From contig LNAC01001944.1 of assembly GCA_002007465.1 (NCBI GenBank), positions 853 to 64,852 of the forward strand: a stretch of 64,000 nucleotides of DNA. The letters run 5' to 3'. Source of the DNA: Ailurus styani. Lineage: Eukaryota; Chordata; Mammalia; Carnivora; Ailuridae. The notes under the pieces are model-generated. The model was not told the origin of the DNA, did no database searches, and saw only the letters and a list, made by a program, of their open reading frames with translations. Every line of letters begins with the position of its first letter. Within the stretch, counting starts at the first letter, position 1. Positions 1-10,718 of this stretch are shown here, piece after piece. Made by a program: the position numbers and the translations under genes.

Positions 1-185
1 CAGATTCACTTCTCCGCACGTCCTACCTTCGAGAAGGCAGTCAATTTTCTGTTCCTAGAATTGCTGCTCTTCTTCTCTTCGATCTCCGGTGGAATTTGTA
101 GGTGTTCAGAATAGTTTGATAGCTCTCTGGGTGAATTCCTGGGACCTGATGATAATCGGTCTCCTACTCCTCCGCCATCTTGCCC
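1..185 (-). mobile_element. LINE-1 5' end (carnivore L1 5' UTR), body beyond the left edge
   Basis: Read on the minus strand, the segment starts with GGCAAGATGGCGGAGGAGTA and continues as the start of carnivore L1 5' UTRs, ending at the window edge near GTGCGGAGAAGTG. The element's 5' end is therefore at about 185 and its body lies left of the window. A copy that keeps its extreme 5' end is more likely to be full length than the usual 3' fragments, but completeness cannot be judged here. The 78-codon minus-strand open frame across it has no recognised product. Confidence 0.85.
172..184 (-). promoter_or_regulatory. YY1-like motif at the L1 5' terminus
   Basis: The minus strand reads GCAAGATGGCGG. 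This is the AAGATGGCGG core bound by YY1, which in human L1 sits near the 5' end and directs accurate transcription initiation. Presence of the motif is seen; its use in this copy is inference from the human element. Confidence 0.5.
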
Positions 186-1659
186 TTTTATAACCTTTCT
201 TATCCTCCTCTCAGATCCCTGCTTACTTCCCATAACTGGCATTGCGCTTGCATTGAAATAGGATCTCTGTGTTGGTTGTAATGTCCACTGACGTAGGGTG
301 ATAGGAAGCTAATGAGTATAAGGTCAACATGGAAAGTCAATTTTTTATGATAGTGTACCGTGTACTATTCATATATCACTAAATCATTGCTGTATTTCGT
401 AAAGTATCATAGGGGAGGGCGGGCAGGTTGGAGAAAAGACTATACTCTTTTCCAGGTCTCTCTCAGGTAGCTCCCTGTGGTGGAACCCTTAGCTCTATAG
501 TGTTCAATGTACATCTTCAGGGAACACGCTATGTACAAGTTTTAGAACGTAGGCTTTCATGTTCAAAACCTGTTCACATTACTGTTCCAGAGATGGTCCC
601 TCTGTGGGACAGTGGCTTGTGATAACAGTTTCAGGAGATGGTTGCCAGACTCTTAAATTACAAGGAAAGCTATAACTGCTCAAGGGAATAGATAATAACA
701 CTAACCTGAGTTTTACCTTTAATCCCCATGAGCAAGCCACTCTGGAAGCCAAATTATCAGAAATTTGCTGGTTGAACAGGAAATCAACAAAAAGAATTCA
801 TTACAGGATTTGAATAGTTAATGGTAGGAGGCTGAGATAGCCTAATGTTTCTATTGTAACAGTAAAATTACAGATACTTATCTTCCAGAAAATCCAAAAA
901 TCGTATTGGTTCATTTGCTTGGCACCTATAAAATGTCTTGCCAACATTCAGTCTCCAAGACTGCTTAAGAGTCTCATCAAGCCTCCTTCTAATTGACCTA
1001 TTCTTTTTTTTTAAATGTTAATCCATCAAGTAAGGTTGATATCAGGAAAAGTTAATGAGAATATATTTGGGACAATTATTTTATTTCATTCTTATTTTCT
1101 CCTTTAGATAAAAGGGAGAATCCTTTGTATCATCTGCATCTATAACAGATACTAAAAATAAAATTTTGTATCTAGTTTATTATGTAAACTTTTATAATGG
1201 CTTTTGTTGCAAAATTTAACTTTTAATTACTTATAAGCCTCTCTTAGCTTGACTGAATATTTTGAAGAATGAAACATGTCTCATTCATTTTCATTCAGAA
1301 CATATAGTTGTTAAAAAGTTGATTGAATGAATGAATGGCTAAGTAATATTCAACATAACTTGTGACTGCCTGCTAATGTATTCATATATTTGCCTTGGAA
1401 GTTATTTAAATAGAAGCTGGATGAACACTTTTTAAAGATGCTATAGGGACAAACACAATATGTGTGTTGATGTTTAAATTTTATAAATATTCTCAAAATC
1501 CTTAGTTATCTTAGAAACTTCAATGGAATCTAATAGTCTATTTAGGGGAGAATAGTGGCTGGCAAGGGGTGATGACACAGGAAATAGCTAATTAGAAAGA
1601 AGGAGGTAGCTAATACTCCCAGACACTAAGTAACTCCTTTTATTGAATTTATTAAAAAG
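186..1659. other. Unassigned AT-rich sequence
   Basis: No repeat family, exon or RNA gene was recognised. The 64-codon plus-strand frame at 428-622 has no recognisable protein character. A short GAATGAAT run near 1325 could be the end of an L2 but is too short to call. Confidence 0.5.
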
Positions 1660-1922
1660 TTTTTTCCTGTTTTATTGATATATAGTTGGCATATAACATT
1701 TTATAAATCAAACCTATATATTGCAAAGTTGGATACCACAATAAAGTTATGCATTCATCCTTTCAAACAATTAGCATTTGTGTGTGTGTATGTGTATGTG
1801 TGGTGAGAACATTTAAGATCTACTTTTTAGAAACTCAAATAGACATTATAATATTTTTAACTATAGTCGCCATGTTGTACATTAGAGCCCAAGAACTTAT
1901 TTATCTGATAACTGAAAGGCCA
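1660..1922 (-). mobile_element. Old LINE-1 3' UTR fragment
   Basis: The plus strand reads TATTGATATATAGTTGGCAT and later AACTATAGTCGCCATGTTGT. Both are diverged antisense versions of the mammalian L1M (L1MA/MB-like) 3' UTR, so the element's 3' end is on the left. It contains a short (TG)n run at 1780-1803, normal for this part of the L1 tail. Confidence 0.8.
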
Positions 1923-2106
1923 GTCAAGAGAGGCAGCAATAAGCTAGAGAAGGTGGAAGATGGACTTCAGCCTGGAATCACGGTATTAAAACTTACCAGC
2001 TTTGAGACCTTGGGCGTGTCATTTAACCTCGCCAAATGTCCATGAGCTCATCTATAAAGTAAAAACAATCACATATGCTTCATAAGATTATGATACAATC
2101 TAAATG

Positions 2107-2309
2107 AGGAGTGTCTAGGTGGTGCAGTGGCTTGAGCATCACACTTTTGGTTTCTGCTGAGGTCATGATCTCAGGGTCGTAAGATTGAATCCTGTGTGGG
2201 GCTCGACGCTTGATGTGGTCTGCTTGAGAGTCTCTCTCCCTCTTTCTTTGTCCCTCCCACTCATGCTCTCTCTCTCTCTAAAATAAATAAATAAATCTTA
2301 AAAAAATAA
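2107..2309 (+). mobile_element. Can-SINE, older copy
   Basis: This has the carnivoran SINE layout: a diverged tRNA-Lys-like head (GTGTCTAGGTGGTGCAGTGG), the middle motif GGTCATGATCTCAGGGTCGT, a CT-rich stretch, then AAATAAATAAATAAATCTTA with an A-rich tail. Can-SINEs are non-autonomous and were mobilised by L1. The head is diverged, suggesting an older insertion than the copies at 6.1-6.7 kb. Confidence 0.92.
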
Positions 2310-3018
2310 AACATGATATATGAAAGATCGGTGAGTGTGTTCCTTCTGTTATCCTGCCTCCATGCTTCTCCACCCTGTTCTCTGGCATCTTTCTTGCATC
2401 TCTTTGATGTTCTACACTGTTTGCTACTTGGTGGATGGAAGTGTAGATATCAGAAAGGTGCAGGATGCTTTGTGAAATGGAAATACAGAGGGGAGAGGAA
2501 GAAAAAGACATGCTGATTGATCCAGGGCCATTTTGGAGAGGAAGGATGGATGCCGAGCCCAACCGTGGGGTCCTTCACATCCCTGAATCTCTGCAGTTCC
2601 TCCTAAATGACCTTCTGCAGACTCTCTCCTGTCTTATTGCTAACTCCTATCAATTTGTTCCCCATTACTAACCCTAGGTTTTATTCCCCGATATCGTTTG
2701 CAATTTTCCTTATGGCAGCCGGCAATTGACTAGCTCTGTTTTAGATTATGTCCACCACCACTGCCCCCCCCCACCAGGTACATCAAATCTCATCATTGCC
2801 CAAGTTGTTACTGTAACATTTGCTGAGGATAAAATGTACCTTCTGTCCTTTCTTAAATAAATAGTTTTGTTTCTCTTACAAGACACTATTTGGGCCTAAG
2901 ACAGTATTTCAAATAAACAATCTTGCTATTTCTTCTACATTTGGGCAATATCCAAATTTACAATTTTGTCATTGAACTATAAAGAAACCAAGAGAAGATA
3001 CCTGGATCCTTGCTTTAC
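2310..3018. other. Unassigned sequence next to the candidate exon
   Basis: Non-repetitive text with short overlapping frames on both strands (2278-2671), none with recognisable protein character. A C-rich run lies at 2763-2775. Nothing further can be supported. Confidence 0.45.
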
Positions 3019-3186
3019 CCTTTGGCCATTGTGGCTGCATTTGCTAAGTGTGGTGGGTCTGGCATCATTGCAAAGATTTCCACTGGAGTTTCGATGAGAA
3101 TCGGGACCAGGGAGTTATTTTTAGAATCTAAAATTAATTTAGTAATCAAGTGATTACTAATTTCAAAGACAATATTTTTGATCATA
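3019..3186 (-). CDS. Candidate internal coding exon (168 nt), gene unknown
   Basis: On the minus strand an acceptor-like tract (TTTTCCCTTCTTGTATCTTAG) ends at 3187, and a donor-like AAAGG/GTAAAG follows 3019. The 168 nt between them are open in one frame: 1 nt + 55 codons + 2 nt, so exon length is a multiple of three and skipping it would keep frame. The peptide has an ordinary globular mix, including LVPILIETPVEIFAMMPDPP and HLANAATMAKG, unlike the low-complexity peptides most frames here give. It lies in unique sequence. The frame stays open upstream to 3233, so openness alone is weak evidence. I recognise no protein family. It could be a real exon of a minus-strand gene, a fossil exon, or chance. 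Confidence 0.3.
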
Positions 3187-3609
3187 CTAAGATACAAGAA
3201 GGGAAAACATGTCCTCATTGTATATTTACACAAAGTCAGAAATATGTATACAGAAGCAGCTTAATTTTTCAGTATGTTTATGGAAAAATCCAGCCCTAGG
3301 CTTCTTTTTTAGCTATTTACTGTGGACTGACTTCAAAAACATTTTCTTTTCCCACAAAACCCAGTGGAGATTTTTTTTTAAGGTCCATAAAATAAAGGAT
3401 TGTGTTGGAGAACATGGGGATTCTGGTTTTTCTCTTTAACATCTTCTTTTATATTTATTCTTACCAGATTATACAGATGTCCTTTTCACTCACTCAGTCA
3501 ACAGCTTTGTCAGGTTTTGCTTGTTTTATTTTGTTTTTGCTTTTTTTTTGAGTTCTCCTACTGTGTGCAAGACAGGATGGACAGATCTCACTTTTGGGGT
3601 GCTTAAGGT
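3187..3609. other. Unassigned sequence
   Basis: Upstream side (in minus-strand sense) of the candidate exon. No repeat family recognised; the plus-strand frames at 3209-3439 and 3400-3606 are phenylalanine-rich products of T-rich DNA. Confidence 0.45.
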
Positions 3610-3900
3610 CTGTCACAGTAGATAGACATTACACATATAATTTATTATAAATATAGATAGCATACGTGCAGTAAACATGAAAGGGTATAAAGAAGGCTTC
3701 CTTGAGAAAATGGTGTTTAAGCAGAGCCTAACGGATAAGCCACTGATGACTAGGATGTTTGCTGGGAAACATCTTTCCAAGCACAGGGAAGAGTAACATG
3801 TTCGCAGACCTAGGAGAAGCCTGACATCTAGCAAGGGATGGGGAGAGTGGCAAGGGAAGATGACAGAGAGGCATGGAAAACTATGTAAAGGATTTGAATA
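3610..3900 (-). mobile_element. LINE-2 fragment
   Basis: The plus strand runs GAAGGCTTCCTTGAGAAAAT then TTTAAGCAGAGCCTAACGGA and further blocks that follow, in order, the antisense L2 text (aggaaggcctctctgaggag, atttgagcagagacctgaa). Strongly diverged, as expected for an element active before the mammalian radiation. Confidence 0.65.
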
Positions 3901-3904
3901 TTTG

Positions 3905-4345
3905 TTATTACCTTTCATTTCTGTAGTATTTTGCCATTTTCAAAGTACTTTCATACAAAATTTCACTTGGTTAACCTGCATCTTGTAAATTCAGATGGGA
4001 TGATTAGAGGAGAGACTGGGGGTGGGGAGGGGAGTGGTGGCTATCCATACTTGCAACATAAATCTACTTAATTGAAAGAACTTCTTTGTTGCCAATTTAT
4101 TTTTAATAGCGAGAAGCTGGCTCGGGTCCTAAATTAGCACTTTGTTTTCTATAATAATAGCTAACATTTATGTCTAAGTACTTTAGTATATATTAATGCA
4201 TTGAATCCTCTTATCCTTTCAAGGAAGTTGCTATTATTACCCAACATTTTAAAGAAAGAAAAAAGAGGCATGGGCCTAAGGTCACACAACTGGTACATAT
4301 CAGAGGTGGAATTTAAATACAGATGTCTGGTTGCAGAACCCACAT
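3905..4345 (-). mobile_element. MIR SINE fragments
   Basis: 4150-4345 follows the antisense MIR order: TGCATTGAATCCTCTTATCC, then TTGCTATTATTACCCAACAT, then AGGTCACACAACTGGTACAT. A weaker piece at 3905-4015 (TTTTCAAAGTACTTTCATAC) looks like another MIR-class fragment. The 68-codon minus-strand frame here lies inside the repeat and is not a gene. Confidence 0.7.
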
Positions 4346-4974
4346 AGTGAACTATAATGTGATACATTTTTGGTTTTTGCTCCTGTCTAAACTCTCTTTG
4401 CTAGAAGCCTGATCTTTATGTCTTCAAAAAAACAAAGGAGTATTCTATGTGCCCATGTGAAGTCTCAGATTTTCTTTTGGACTATAGCTTTCATTTAACC
4501 CAAAGAATGTGAAATTGATATATGATGAATATATGTATATGTGCATTCATATTAGTGTCAAGATGAATTATAGTTGATTAACCTGTTAAAGAGAAGATGC
4601 ATTTTTGTAAATGATAAGGTTAAGTAATAGAGGTTCACACTTACATATTAAGAGTTGTTTATTCTCTTTTCTGAATTGTTATTATAGAAACATAATATTC
4701 TTCCTTTGTTCCAGGGTCTCTGTGATTCAGAGGTAAGTCAAACATGCCATGGATTTTCTATTTCAGGACACTTTAAAACATACTTCTAAATAATATAAAT
4801 CATTCTTCCCCACCTGCCAGTGACTTCTTCCAAACTTCTAGATTTATGTGTGTATATGGATTAGCAAAATATAAATGTTTTTATTAAAGTTTGCCAGTTT
4901 AGAAAAAGGATGTGATTGAAACTCAGTATGATCATGGGTCCCTGGAATTACTTTATGGAATTATGTTTATATAG
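4346..4974. other. Unassigned AT-rich sequence
   Basis: Nothing recognised; no open frame above 60 codons and no clear repeat. Confidence 0.45.
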
Positions 4975-5130
4975 TCAATCATTATTTAATCAGTAGATAT
5001 TATTAAGCAGATACCATGTTACAGATTACTGTGAAGACACTGGACAATCTATGATGATCAAAAAAGTTATGGTCTATCACTTTATAGATATTTGAATTTA
5101 GTAGGAAAGATAGACATTAAGTATTTTTTA
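4975..5130 (-). mobile_element. LINE-2 3' end fragment, weak
   Basis: The text ATTATTTAATCAGTAGATAT, AAGCAGATACCATGTTACAG, then ACTGTGAAGACACTGGACAA parallels antisense L2 (caacaaatatttattgagca ... tactatgtgccaggcactgt ... tgctaggcactggggata). Divergence is high. Confidence 0.5.
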
Positions 5131-5331
5131 CCTCTAACATTCTTTCATTCTACACCTTAGTTATACATAAGTAAGGAGATACAAATTCTCATCCTGGGTC
5201 TGTAAGTGGTGTTTGTGTAACCTGAGGAAAGTCAGGGAATCAGAATATTCAAAGTAGAAGGGATTATAGTACCACTTTGTACTTCCTTATTTATGAAAAG
5301 GCAGACAGAGAGGGTGGAGGATGGCCTAGAT

Positions 5332-5478
5332 TAATGGTTCTCAGACCTGAGTGTGTATCAGATCACCTGGGAGAATGTTAGAACACAGTTTGATGGATCT
5401 CCTTACCTTCCCACAGAGATTCTGATTGATAATCTGGTCTTGGAACCACACTTTGTGAACCATTGGCCCAGACAATCT
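5332..5478 (+). mobile_element. MER5A-like hAT-Charlie non-autonomous transposon
   Basis: It begins TTAATGGTTCTCAGACCTGA, keeps GTATCAGATCACCTGGGAGA and AGAGATTCTGATTGATAATC, and ends ACACTTTGTGAACCATTGG. These are the two terminal inverted repeats and core of the MER5A consensus as I remember it. The terminal pair (ATGGTTCTCA / TGTGAACCAT) is still visible. Confidence 0.75.
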
Positions 5479-5879
5479 TTAAGAATATTTTTTATTTCTG
5501 AAATACTGTGCACTGCAATAAATAAGGCTGTCAAGTTTCCAAAAGCCAATATCTTGGTAACTGTTTTCTCTGTGGGGCGAGCTTATTGTGAATTAAAAAA
5601 AATTATAGCTGTTATAATTCCAATCATATTTTAAAGAATTAAGAATGAGTACAGAAAGTCATAGAACTCAATGCCAATAATATTTACCCCTCAAATCCTT
5701 GAGCTGACAGGGTCTTAAAGAGGTATTTTGGAGGCAATCCAACTAGAGTAGGGTCAACATGAATTTATAATACGAAAAGTCTTAAGTCATAATCATTTAT
5801 GTCAATGATAAGGAACAAAAATCCAACATCTGTCAGTCCGAGGAAGAGGAAAACAGTTGAATTTAGAAGAAACATTGTG
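5479..5879. other. Unassigned sequence
   Basis: No repeat or exon recognised between the MER5A-like element and the L1 tail. Confidence 0.4.
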
Positions 5880-5940
5880 TAAGACTGATGAATCACAGAC
5901 CTGTACACCTGAAACAAATAATACATTATGTGTTAATAAA
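5880..5940 (+). mobile_element. Carnivore LINE-1 extreme 3' end
   Basis: GATGAATCACAGACCTGTAC followed by ACCTGAAACAAATAATACAT and TGTTAATAAAAA is the terminal piece of carnivore-lineage L1s, the same end seen at 56611-56733. Severely 5'-truncated. Confidence 0.8.
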
Positions 5941-6003
5941 AAAGAAAGAAAGAAAGGGAGAGAGAGAGAGAGAAAGAAAGGAAGGAAGAAAGAAAGAAGA
6001 AAC
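5941..6003 (+). repeat. GAAA/GAGA/GGAA purine microsatellite
   Basis: A 63-nt almost pure purine run of AAAG, GAGA and AAGG units that grew from the poly(A) tail of the preceding L1 end. The overlapping 67- and 77-codon frames are artefacts of it. Confidence 0.9.
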
Positions 6004-6073
6004 ATTTTCAAGATGATATCAAAAATAATTTTCAAAATCTTTGAGTCAAAGTATTTGTAATATCAATAGTTTG

Positions 6074-6260
6074 GTTTTTTTTTTTAAAGATTTTTATTTA
6101 TTTATTTCACAGAGGGAGAGAGATCACAAGGAGGCAGAGAGGCAGTCAGAGAGAGAGGGGGAAGCAGGCTCCCCGCTGAGCAGGGAGCCCGATGTNGACC
6201 CTGAGATCATGACCTGAGCCGAAAGCAGAGGCTTTAACCCACTGAGCCACCCAGGCGCCC
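6074..6260 (-). mobile_element. Young Can-SINE with an N-marked internal deletion
   Basis: It starts with the antisense tail TTTAAAGATTTTTATTTATT and ends with the antisense head ACTGAGCCACCCAGGCGCCC. Near-identical to the copy at 6488-6674. At N 6196 the text jumps from GATGT to GACCCTGAG; the usual 14 or so bases between them are missing. Imperfect flanking repeats ATCAATAGTTT / ATCAATACAGTTT could be the target duplication. Confidence 0.93.
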
Positions 6261-6301
6261 AATCAATACAGTTTTCGAATCTTTCTTAAAATGTATGAAA
6301 G

Positions 6302-6700
6302 GGGGCGCCTGGGTGACTCAGTCAGTTAAGCTTCTGTCTTCAGCTCAGGTCATAATGCCAGAGTACTGGAATCAAGCCACGTGTCCTGTCGGGCTCCCTG
6401 GTCAGCAGGGAGCCTGCTTCTCCCTTTCCCTCTGCCTCTTTCCGCACTTTTGCTCTCCCTCTCTCCCAAATAAATTAATGAAATCTTTTTTTTTTTTTTT
6501 TTTTTTTTTAAAANAGAGAGATCACAAGGAGGCAGAGAGACAGGCAGAGAGAGAGAGGGGGAAGCAGGCTCCCCGCTGAGCAGGGAGCCCGATGTGGGCC
6601 TCGATCCCAGGACCCTGAGATCATGACCTGAGCCGAAAGCAGAGGCTTTAACCCACTGAGCCACCCAGGCGCCCTAAATTAATGAAATCTTTAAAAAAAT
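6302..6700 (+). mobile_element. Can-SINE hosting a second, inverted Can-SINE
   Basis: The head GGGCGCCTGGGTGACTCAGT starts at 6303 and the body runs to TAAATTAATGAAATCTT at 6471-6487. The same 17 bases recur at 6675-6691, after which the A-rich tail ends. The region between is a younger SINE in the opposite orientation, so the 17-mer is its target duplication. Confidence 0.92.
6488..6674 (-). mobile_element. Young Can-SINE inserted into the tail of a plus-strand Can-SINE
   Basis: Flanked by a perfect 17-bp target duplication (6471-6487 and 6675-6691). Near-consensus antisense text GAGCCCGATGTGGGCCTCGA through CCACCCAGGCGCCC. N 6514 sits where about 20 bases of the usual antisense tail (GATTTTATTTATTTATTT) are missing between the T run and AGAGAGATCACAAG. 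Confidence 0.94.
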
Positions 6701-7494
6701 GTATGTGAGGATACAGTAGGAAAAATTGTGACGAGTAAACAAAAATAAGTTCTTATAATGCAAAATATACAATTTGGCTTAAGTAGAGAAAGGGGGTTAT
6801 ACATCTATTAGGCCTAAGGTAGGACTTCTCTGGCAGGTTCTAAGTAAAAGAAATCGATGATCAATACATTAAAATCAGAAGCATAACAACATGGTAAATC
6901 ACTCTTTCTTGGGGTTCTAATTTTCTGTTTCTAAAATGAAAAGTCTGGAACTGATGACTCCTAATATCTTTTCTGGCTTTAAATTCATACTACTTTTAGT
7001 GCTAGACATAGAGCATTAATATTTATTTATTGAATTATATCATATTTGATGATAAGCCTGCTGGCCAGCAGCCTTTGAGTGAAATGTATTTGGCAAGAAT
7101 ACAGGTAATGGTGTACAAATTATTGTAAATTGCCTTCTCCTGCTGAGATAAAGGCATCATCTCTGCCCTTGTTTCCCTCACATTGAACTTTCTTCTCTCT
7201 GTTTCTACTTAGCCATTAATGATCCGAAGATTTTGTGAACAGACCAAAATCCAAGAGAGATTTCAACTTGGATATTTTGTTTGCATGACTACGATGAAAG
7301 CCATGGTTGAAAAATAACTGGGTTTGTTTGTTTTCTCATTTCTAAAGAATAGGGTGGACTCCTGATCTCTCTTTCCACTTGGCAAGATAGAATTACCTGG
7401 AATATCTGCACATTTACATTATTTCATAGCTAGCCAAGTACAAGTAGAGTAAATGGAGTACTTTGGCACAGTACAAATCTAGGAAGAAAAGGTG
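6701..7494. other. Unassigned sequence
   Basis: AT-rich, no repeat family recognised, no exon with convincing splice sites and coding character. Confidence 0.45.
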
Positions 7495-7680
7495 AAAGAT
7501 CATAAGATGTCGGAGTTATAAAGGGTATTAGAGATCATTATAATTAAAACACCCGTTATATAAGTGAGGCAAATGAGGCTCATAAAGTTTTATTATCTTT
7601 CCAGAATCATATTTATATGTTTTGTTGGACTAACTTGCCTTACTGTTGAGCCTAGACAGGAGGCAGAACCATAATAGTTT
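7495..7680 (+). repeat. Ancient repeat of the 'gagttggaa...ttagagatcat' type
   Basis: GTCGGAGTTATAAAGGGTAT, TTAGAGATCATTATAATTAA and later AAATGAGGCTCATAAAG match an old mammalian repeat class, name not recalled, that typically reads agctggaaggaccttagagatcatctagtcc. Similar pieces are at 18545-18735 and 26682-26860. Confidence 0.4.
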
Positions 7681-8179
7681 AAATCATACTAACCAAAAGA
7701 AAGATGGTATAGCTTAATTAAGATACAGACAATAGGCTTTAAGGAAAAATTAATTCCTATGTATTTATCACTGTGAAGCAATACTACTTTTAAATTATAT
7801 ATGTGAAATAACATAATTTTAAAATCTTTAAAAAACTTGACAGAGAGAAAATGACAAATCTACCACCGTAGTGGGAGATTTCGATATACCTCTCTCAATG
7901 ATTGCTAGATCAAGTAGATAAAATCATTAATAAGAGTAAGGAAAATCTAAAAGATTCAAAAAGATATGCATAGAACAATTCACCAAGAATATCTTACACA
8001 TTTTCCTCAAGTATAATGGAAAATTATATAATCATGCCATCTATGTTCTATGCCATAAAGCAAGGCTCAGCAAGTATTAAAAATTGCTATTTAACACTTT
8101 CATTTTCTGATATTAAAGCAATCAAGTTATAAGTTAACAATAAAAAGGATAACACAGATGTATACATTGGGAAATTTTA

Positions 8180-8354
8180 AGAGTTTGTTTATTTATTTGT
8201 CAGAGAGAGAGGGAGAGAGAGAGAGCACAAGCAGGCAGAGTGGCAGGCAGAGGCAGAGGGAAAAGCAGGCTCCCTGCCGAGCAAGGAGCCCAATGAGGGA
8301 TCATGACCTGAGCCAAAGGCAGCTGCTTAACCAACTGAGCCACCCAGGCATCCT
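8180..8354 (-). mobile_element. Can-SINE in the old L1
   Basis: Antisense SINE from GAGTTTGTTTATTTATTTGT to TGAGCCACCCAGGCATCC. A 16-bp target duplication with two mismatches is visible: ACATTGGGAAATTTTA (8164-8179) and ACACTGGGAGATTTTA (8356-8371). Confidence 0.93.
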
Positions 8355-9211
8355 GACACTGGGAGATTTTAAAAACATACTTCAAAATTACACATGGATA
8401 AAGAAGTTTTCTACCAAGTTTTAAACTCCAATTAGTCTTAAAGAATATAAATAATTCCAGAGACTAGAAAAAGTGAGAACATTGCTCATATTTTATCAGG
8501 TTCATAAAACCGCCAGAGCAAAACCAAACAATTAGAGTGAAAGTAGGAAAAATAAACATCAATCTCACTTAACAAATATAGATGGAAAGTCCTGAAAAAG
8601 AATCAGTAAAAATATACCAAAAAGCACCATTACAATATTGGGTTTATACAGGGAATGCCAGAATCGTTTAATATTAGAAAATCTGTTATTTTAATGTTCT
8701 GTTTCAACACCTTATCATCTTACTACATATAAAAATAGCAATTCAACATATATTAATGATTAAGAACTCTTAATCAACTGGATAAGAAGGAAAAATATTT
8801 ATCTTCATAATGGATATTTACTATAGCTTATAGCAAGGATAATATTCAGTGATGAAATTTAAGAAGCATTCTCTTTAAAATCAGAATGTGGCCTGTTATT
8901 ACTACCTCTACTAGGGATTGCAGTTAGACAAAGGAAATAATACTATAGAACCAAAAGGAAAAGATGTAGTGGGATTCATAGACAAACTATAGCAATACAG
9001 AGTTCAGCATTGTTCCTGGTAGAAGCTCATTACACAAAAATCATTGACAGTCCTACACACCAGAAATAACAAATTTATAGCAGGAAAAAATCTCATTTGT
9101 AACAACCACCAAAAATCCATAGTGTGAAGAAATGCATCTAACAAGGATGCATGAAGTTATTTTGGAGAAAGTTGCAAAATAGTCCTGAGAGCCTTAAAGA
9201 AAACAGAACAA

Positions 9212-9412
9212 GGGACGCCTGGGTGGTTCAGTCGTTAAGCATCTGCCTTCAGCTCAGGTCATGATCCCAGGGTCCTGGGATCAAGCCCTGCATCACGCTC
9301 GCTCCCTGCTCGGCAGGGAGCCTGTTTCGCCTTCTCTCTCTGCTGCTCTCCCTGCTTATGCTCTCTCTCTCTCTCTGTCAAATAAATAAATAAAATCTTC
9401 AAAAAAAAAAAA
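9212..9412 (+). mobile_element. Can-SINE in the old L1
   Basis: Head GGGACGCCTGGGTGGTTCAG, middle GGTCATGATCCCAGGGTCCT, CT-rich stretch, then AAATAAATAAATAAAATCTT and an A tail. Imperfect flanking AACAGAACAA / AAGAGAACAA. Confidence 0.93.
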
Positions 9413-10557
9413 GAGAACAAAACCAAAAGATTTATAATAGACATGGATAAGAATACTCAAATATGTTAGAAGATGACAGTCCTCCTAAAATTGATCTATA
9501 AGTTCAATGCAATGCAATTAACACATCAACAGGTTTGGTTTTGTGGCATAGACAATCTGATGCCAAAATCAATATGGATGAGGAAGAGGTCAAGAACAGG
9601 ACTTATTCCCCCCCCAAAAAAAGCAAGGAAGGGAAATTTGTCTTATCAGTTATCAATGTTTATGACATATCGTAGAATTTAAACAATGTGGCGTATTTGT
9701 TCACATGAAAACCTTGACGCATGAATTTTAAATTTGATGTGCAAATTTCAAATTTTAGATTTGATGGACGAATTTATCAATAGGACAGATTAAAACAGTG
9801 CATGTATAGCAAGATGGGGGAGGGGGACAGGGGAACAGCTCACCGTGGCAGTTTGGAGTATTTTGTGACTGACCTTGTTTAGCATTACTTACATATGATC
9901 AAAATAGAAGAAGAATAAGTTAGAGCCAGTTTTATTGATTTAAAAGTTTTCTCTTCTGCCTTCTCAGTGGAAGGCTGCACCCAATGTCTCCCTCCGTGGT
10001 GTGCCAGAAACATAGTACACATATGTATGGAAGCTTGGTATAAAGTTACAGAAAGCATTATGTATTGGTGGAAGAAGAATGATTAGTCTATAAATGGGTA
10101 AGGGTCAATAATTTCATGTGAAAAAAATCAAATTAAGTTCTAGGAAACATCTTTATAAATCCAGAGTCAGAAATGATTTTTTTTAGACAAGATAAAAGCA
10201 CAGATCATAAAGGAAAAGATTGACACAGTTAACTCTGCTGAGAATTGGGGGGAGAAAAAGAAGGATGTCACGGACAAAGATTAGTATCCAGAATATATAA
10301 GAAAAATCCAATTAGAAAAAGACAAACAACGCAGTATAAAATAAGCAGAGGATATAGACAGGCAAATCACAGAAAATGAACCAGAATAGCCAAAAACATA
10401 GGAAGTGATATACAACCTTACCAATTACTAATTAAGGACTCACAAATAATTAAAGATATAAAAATAAGAGCATTACCTCTGAGGCTAATGATGTACTATG
10501 TACTGGCTAATTGAATTTAAATTAAAAAAAGAAAAAGTAAAAAGAAAAACAATATAT

Positions 10558-10718
10558 TTTTTTGAAGGTTTTATTTATTCATTTGAGAGGGAGAGGGACA
10601 AGCAGGCTCCCCACTGAGCCAGTCAGGAGCCCAATGTGGGGAGCTCGATCCCAGGACCTAGAGATCATGACCTGAGCCAAAGGCAGACACCCAACCATCT
10701 GAGCCACCCAGGCGCCCC
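10558..10718 (-). mobile_element. Can-SINE in the old L1
   Basis: Antisense copy with a shortened tail (GAAGGTTTTATTTATTCATT) and head end TGAGCCACCCAGGCGCCCC. Flanks AGAAAAACAATATATTT (10543-10559) and AGAAAAACAGAATATTTT (10719-10736) are the target duplication. Confidence 0.92.

Noticed and set aside
5857..6060. Lysine/arginine-rich 67-codon frame
   Set aside because: Translation of an L1 end plus purine microsatellite.
6295..6664. 94- and 104-codon frames on opposite strands
   Set aside because: Both are translations of the nested Can-SINE pair and include the N base.
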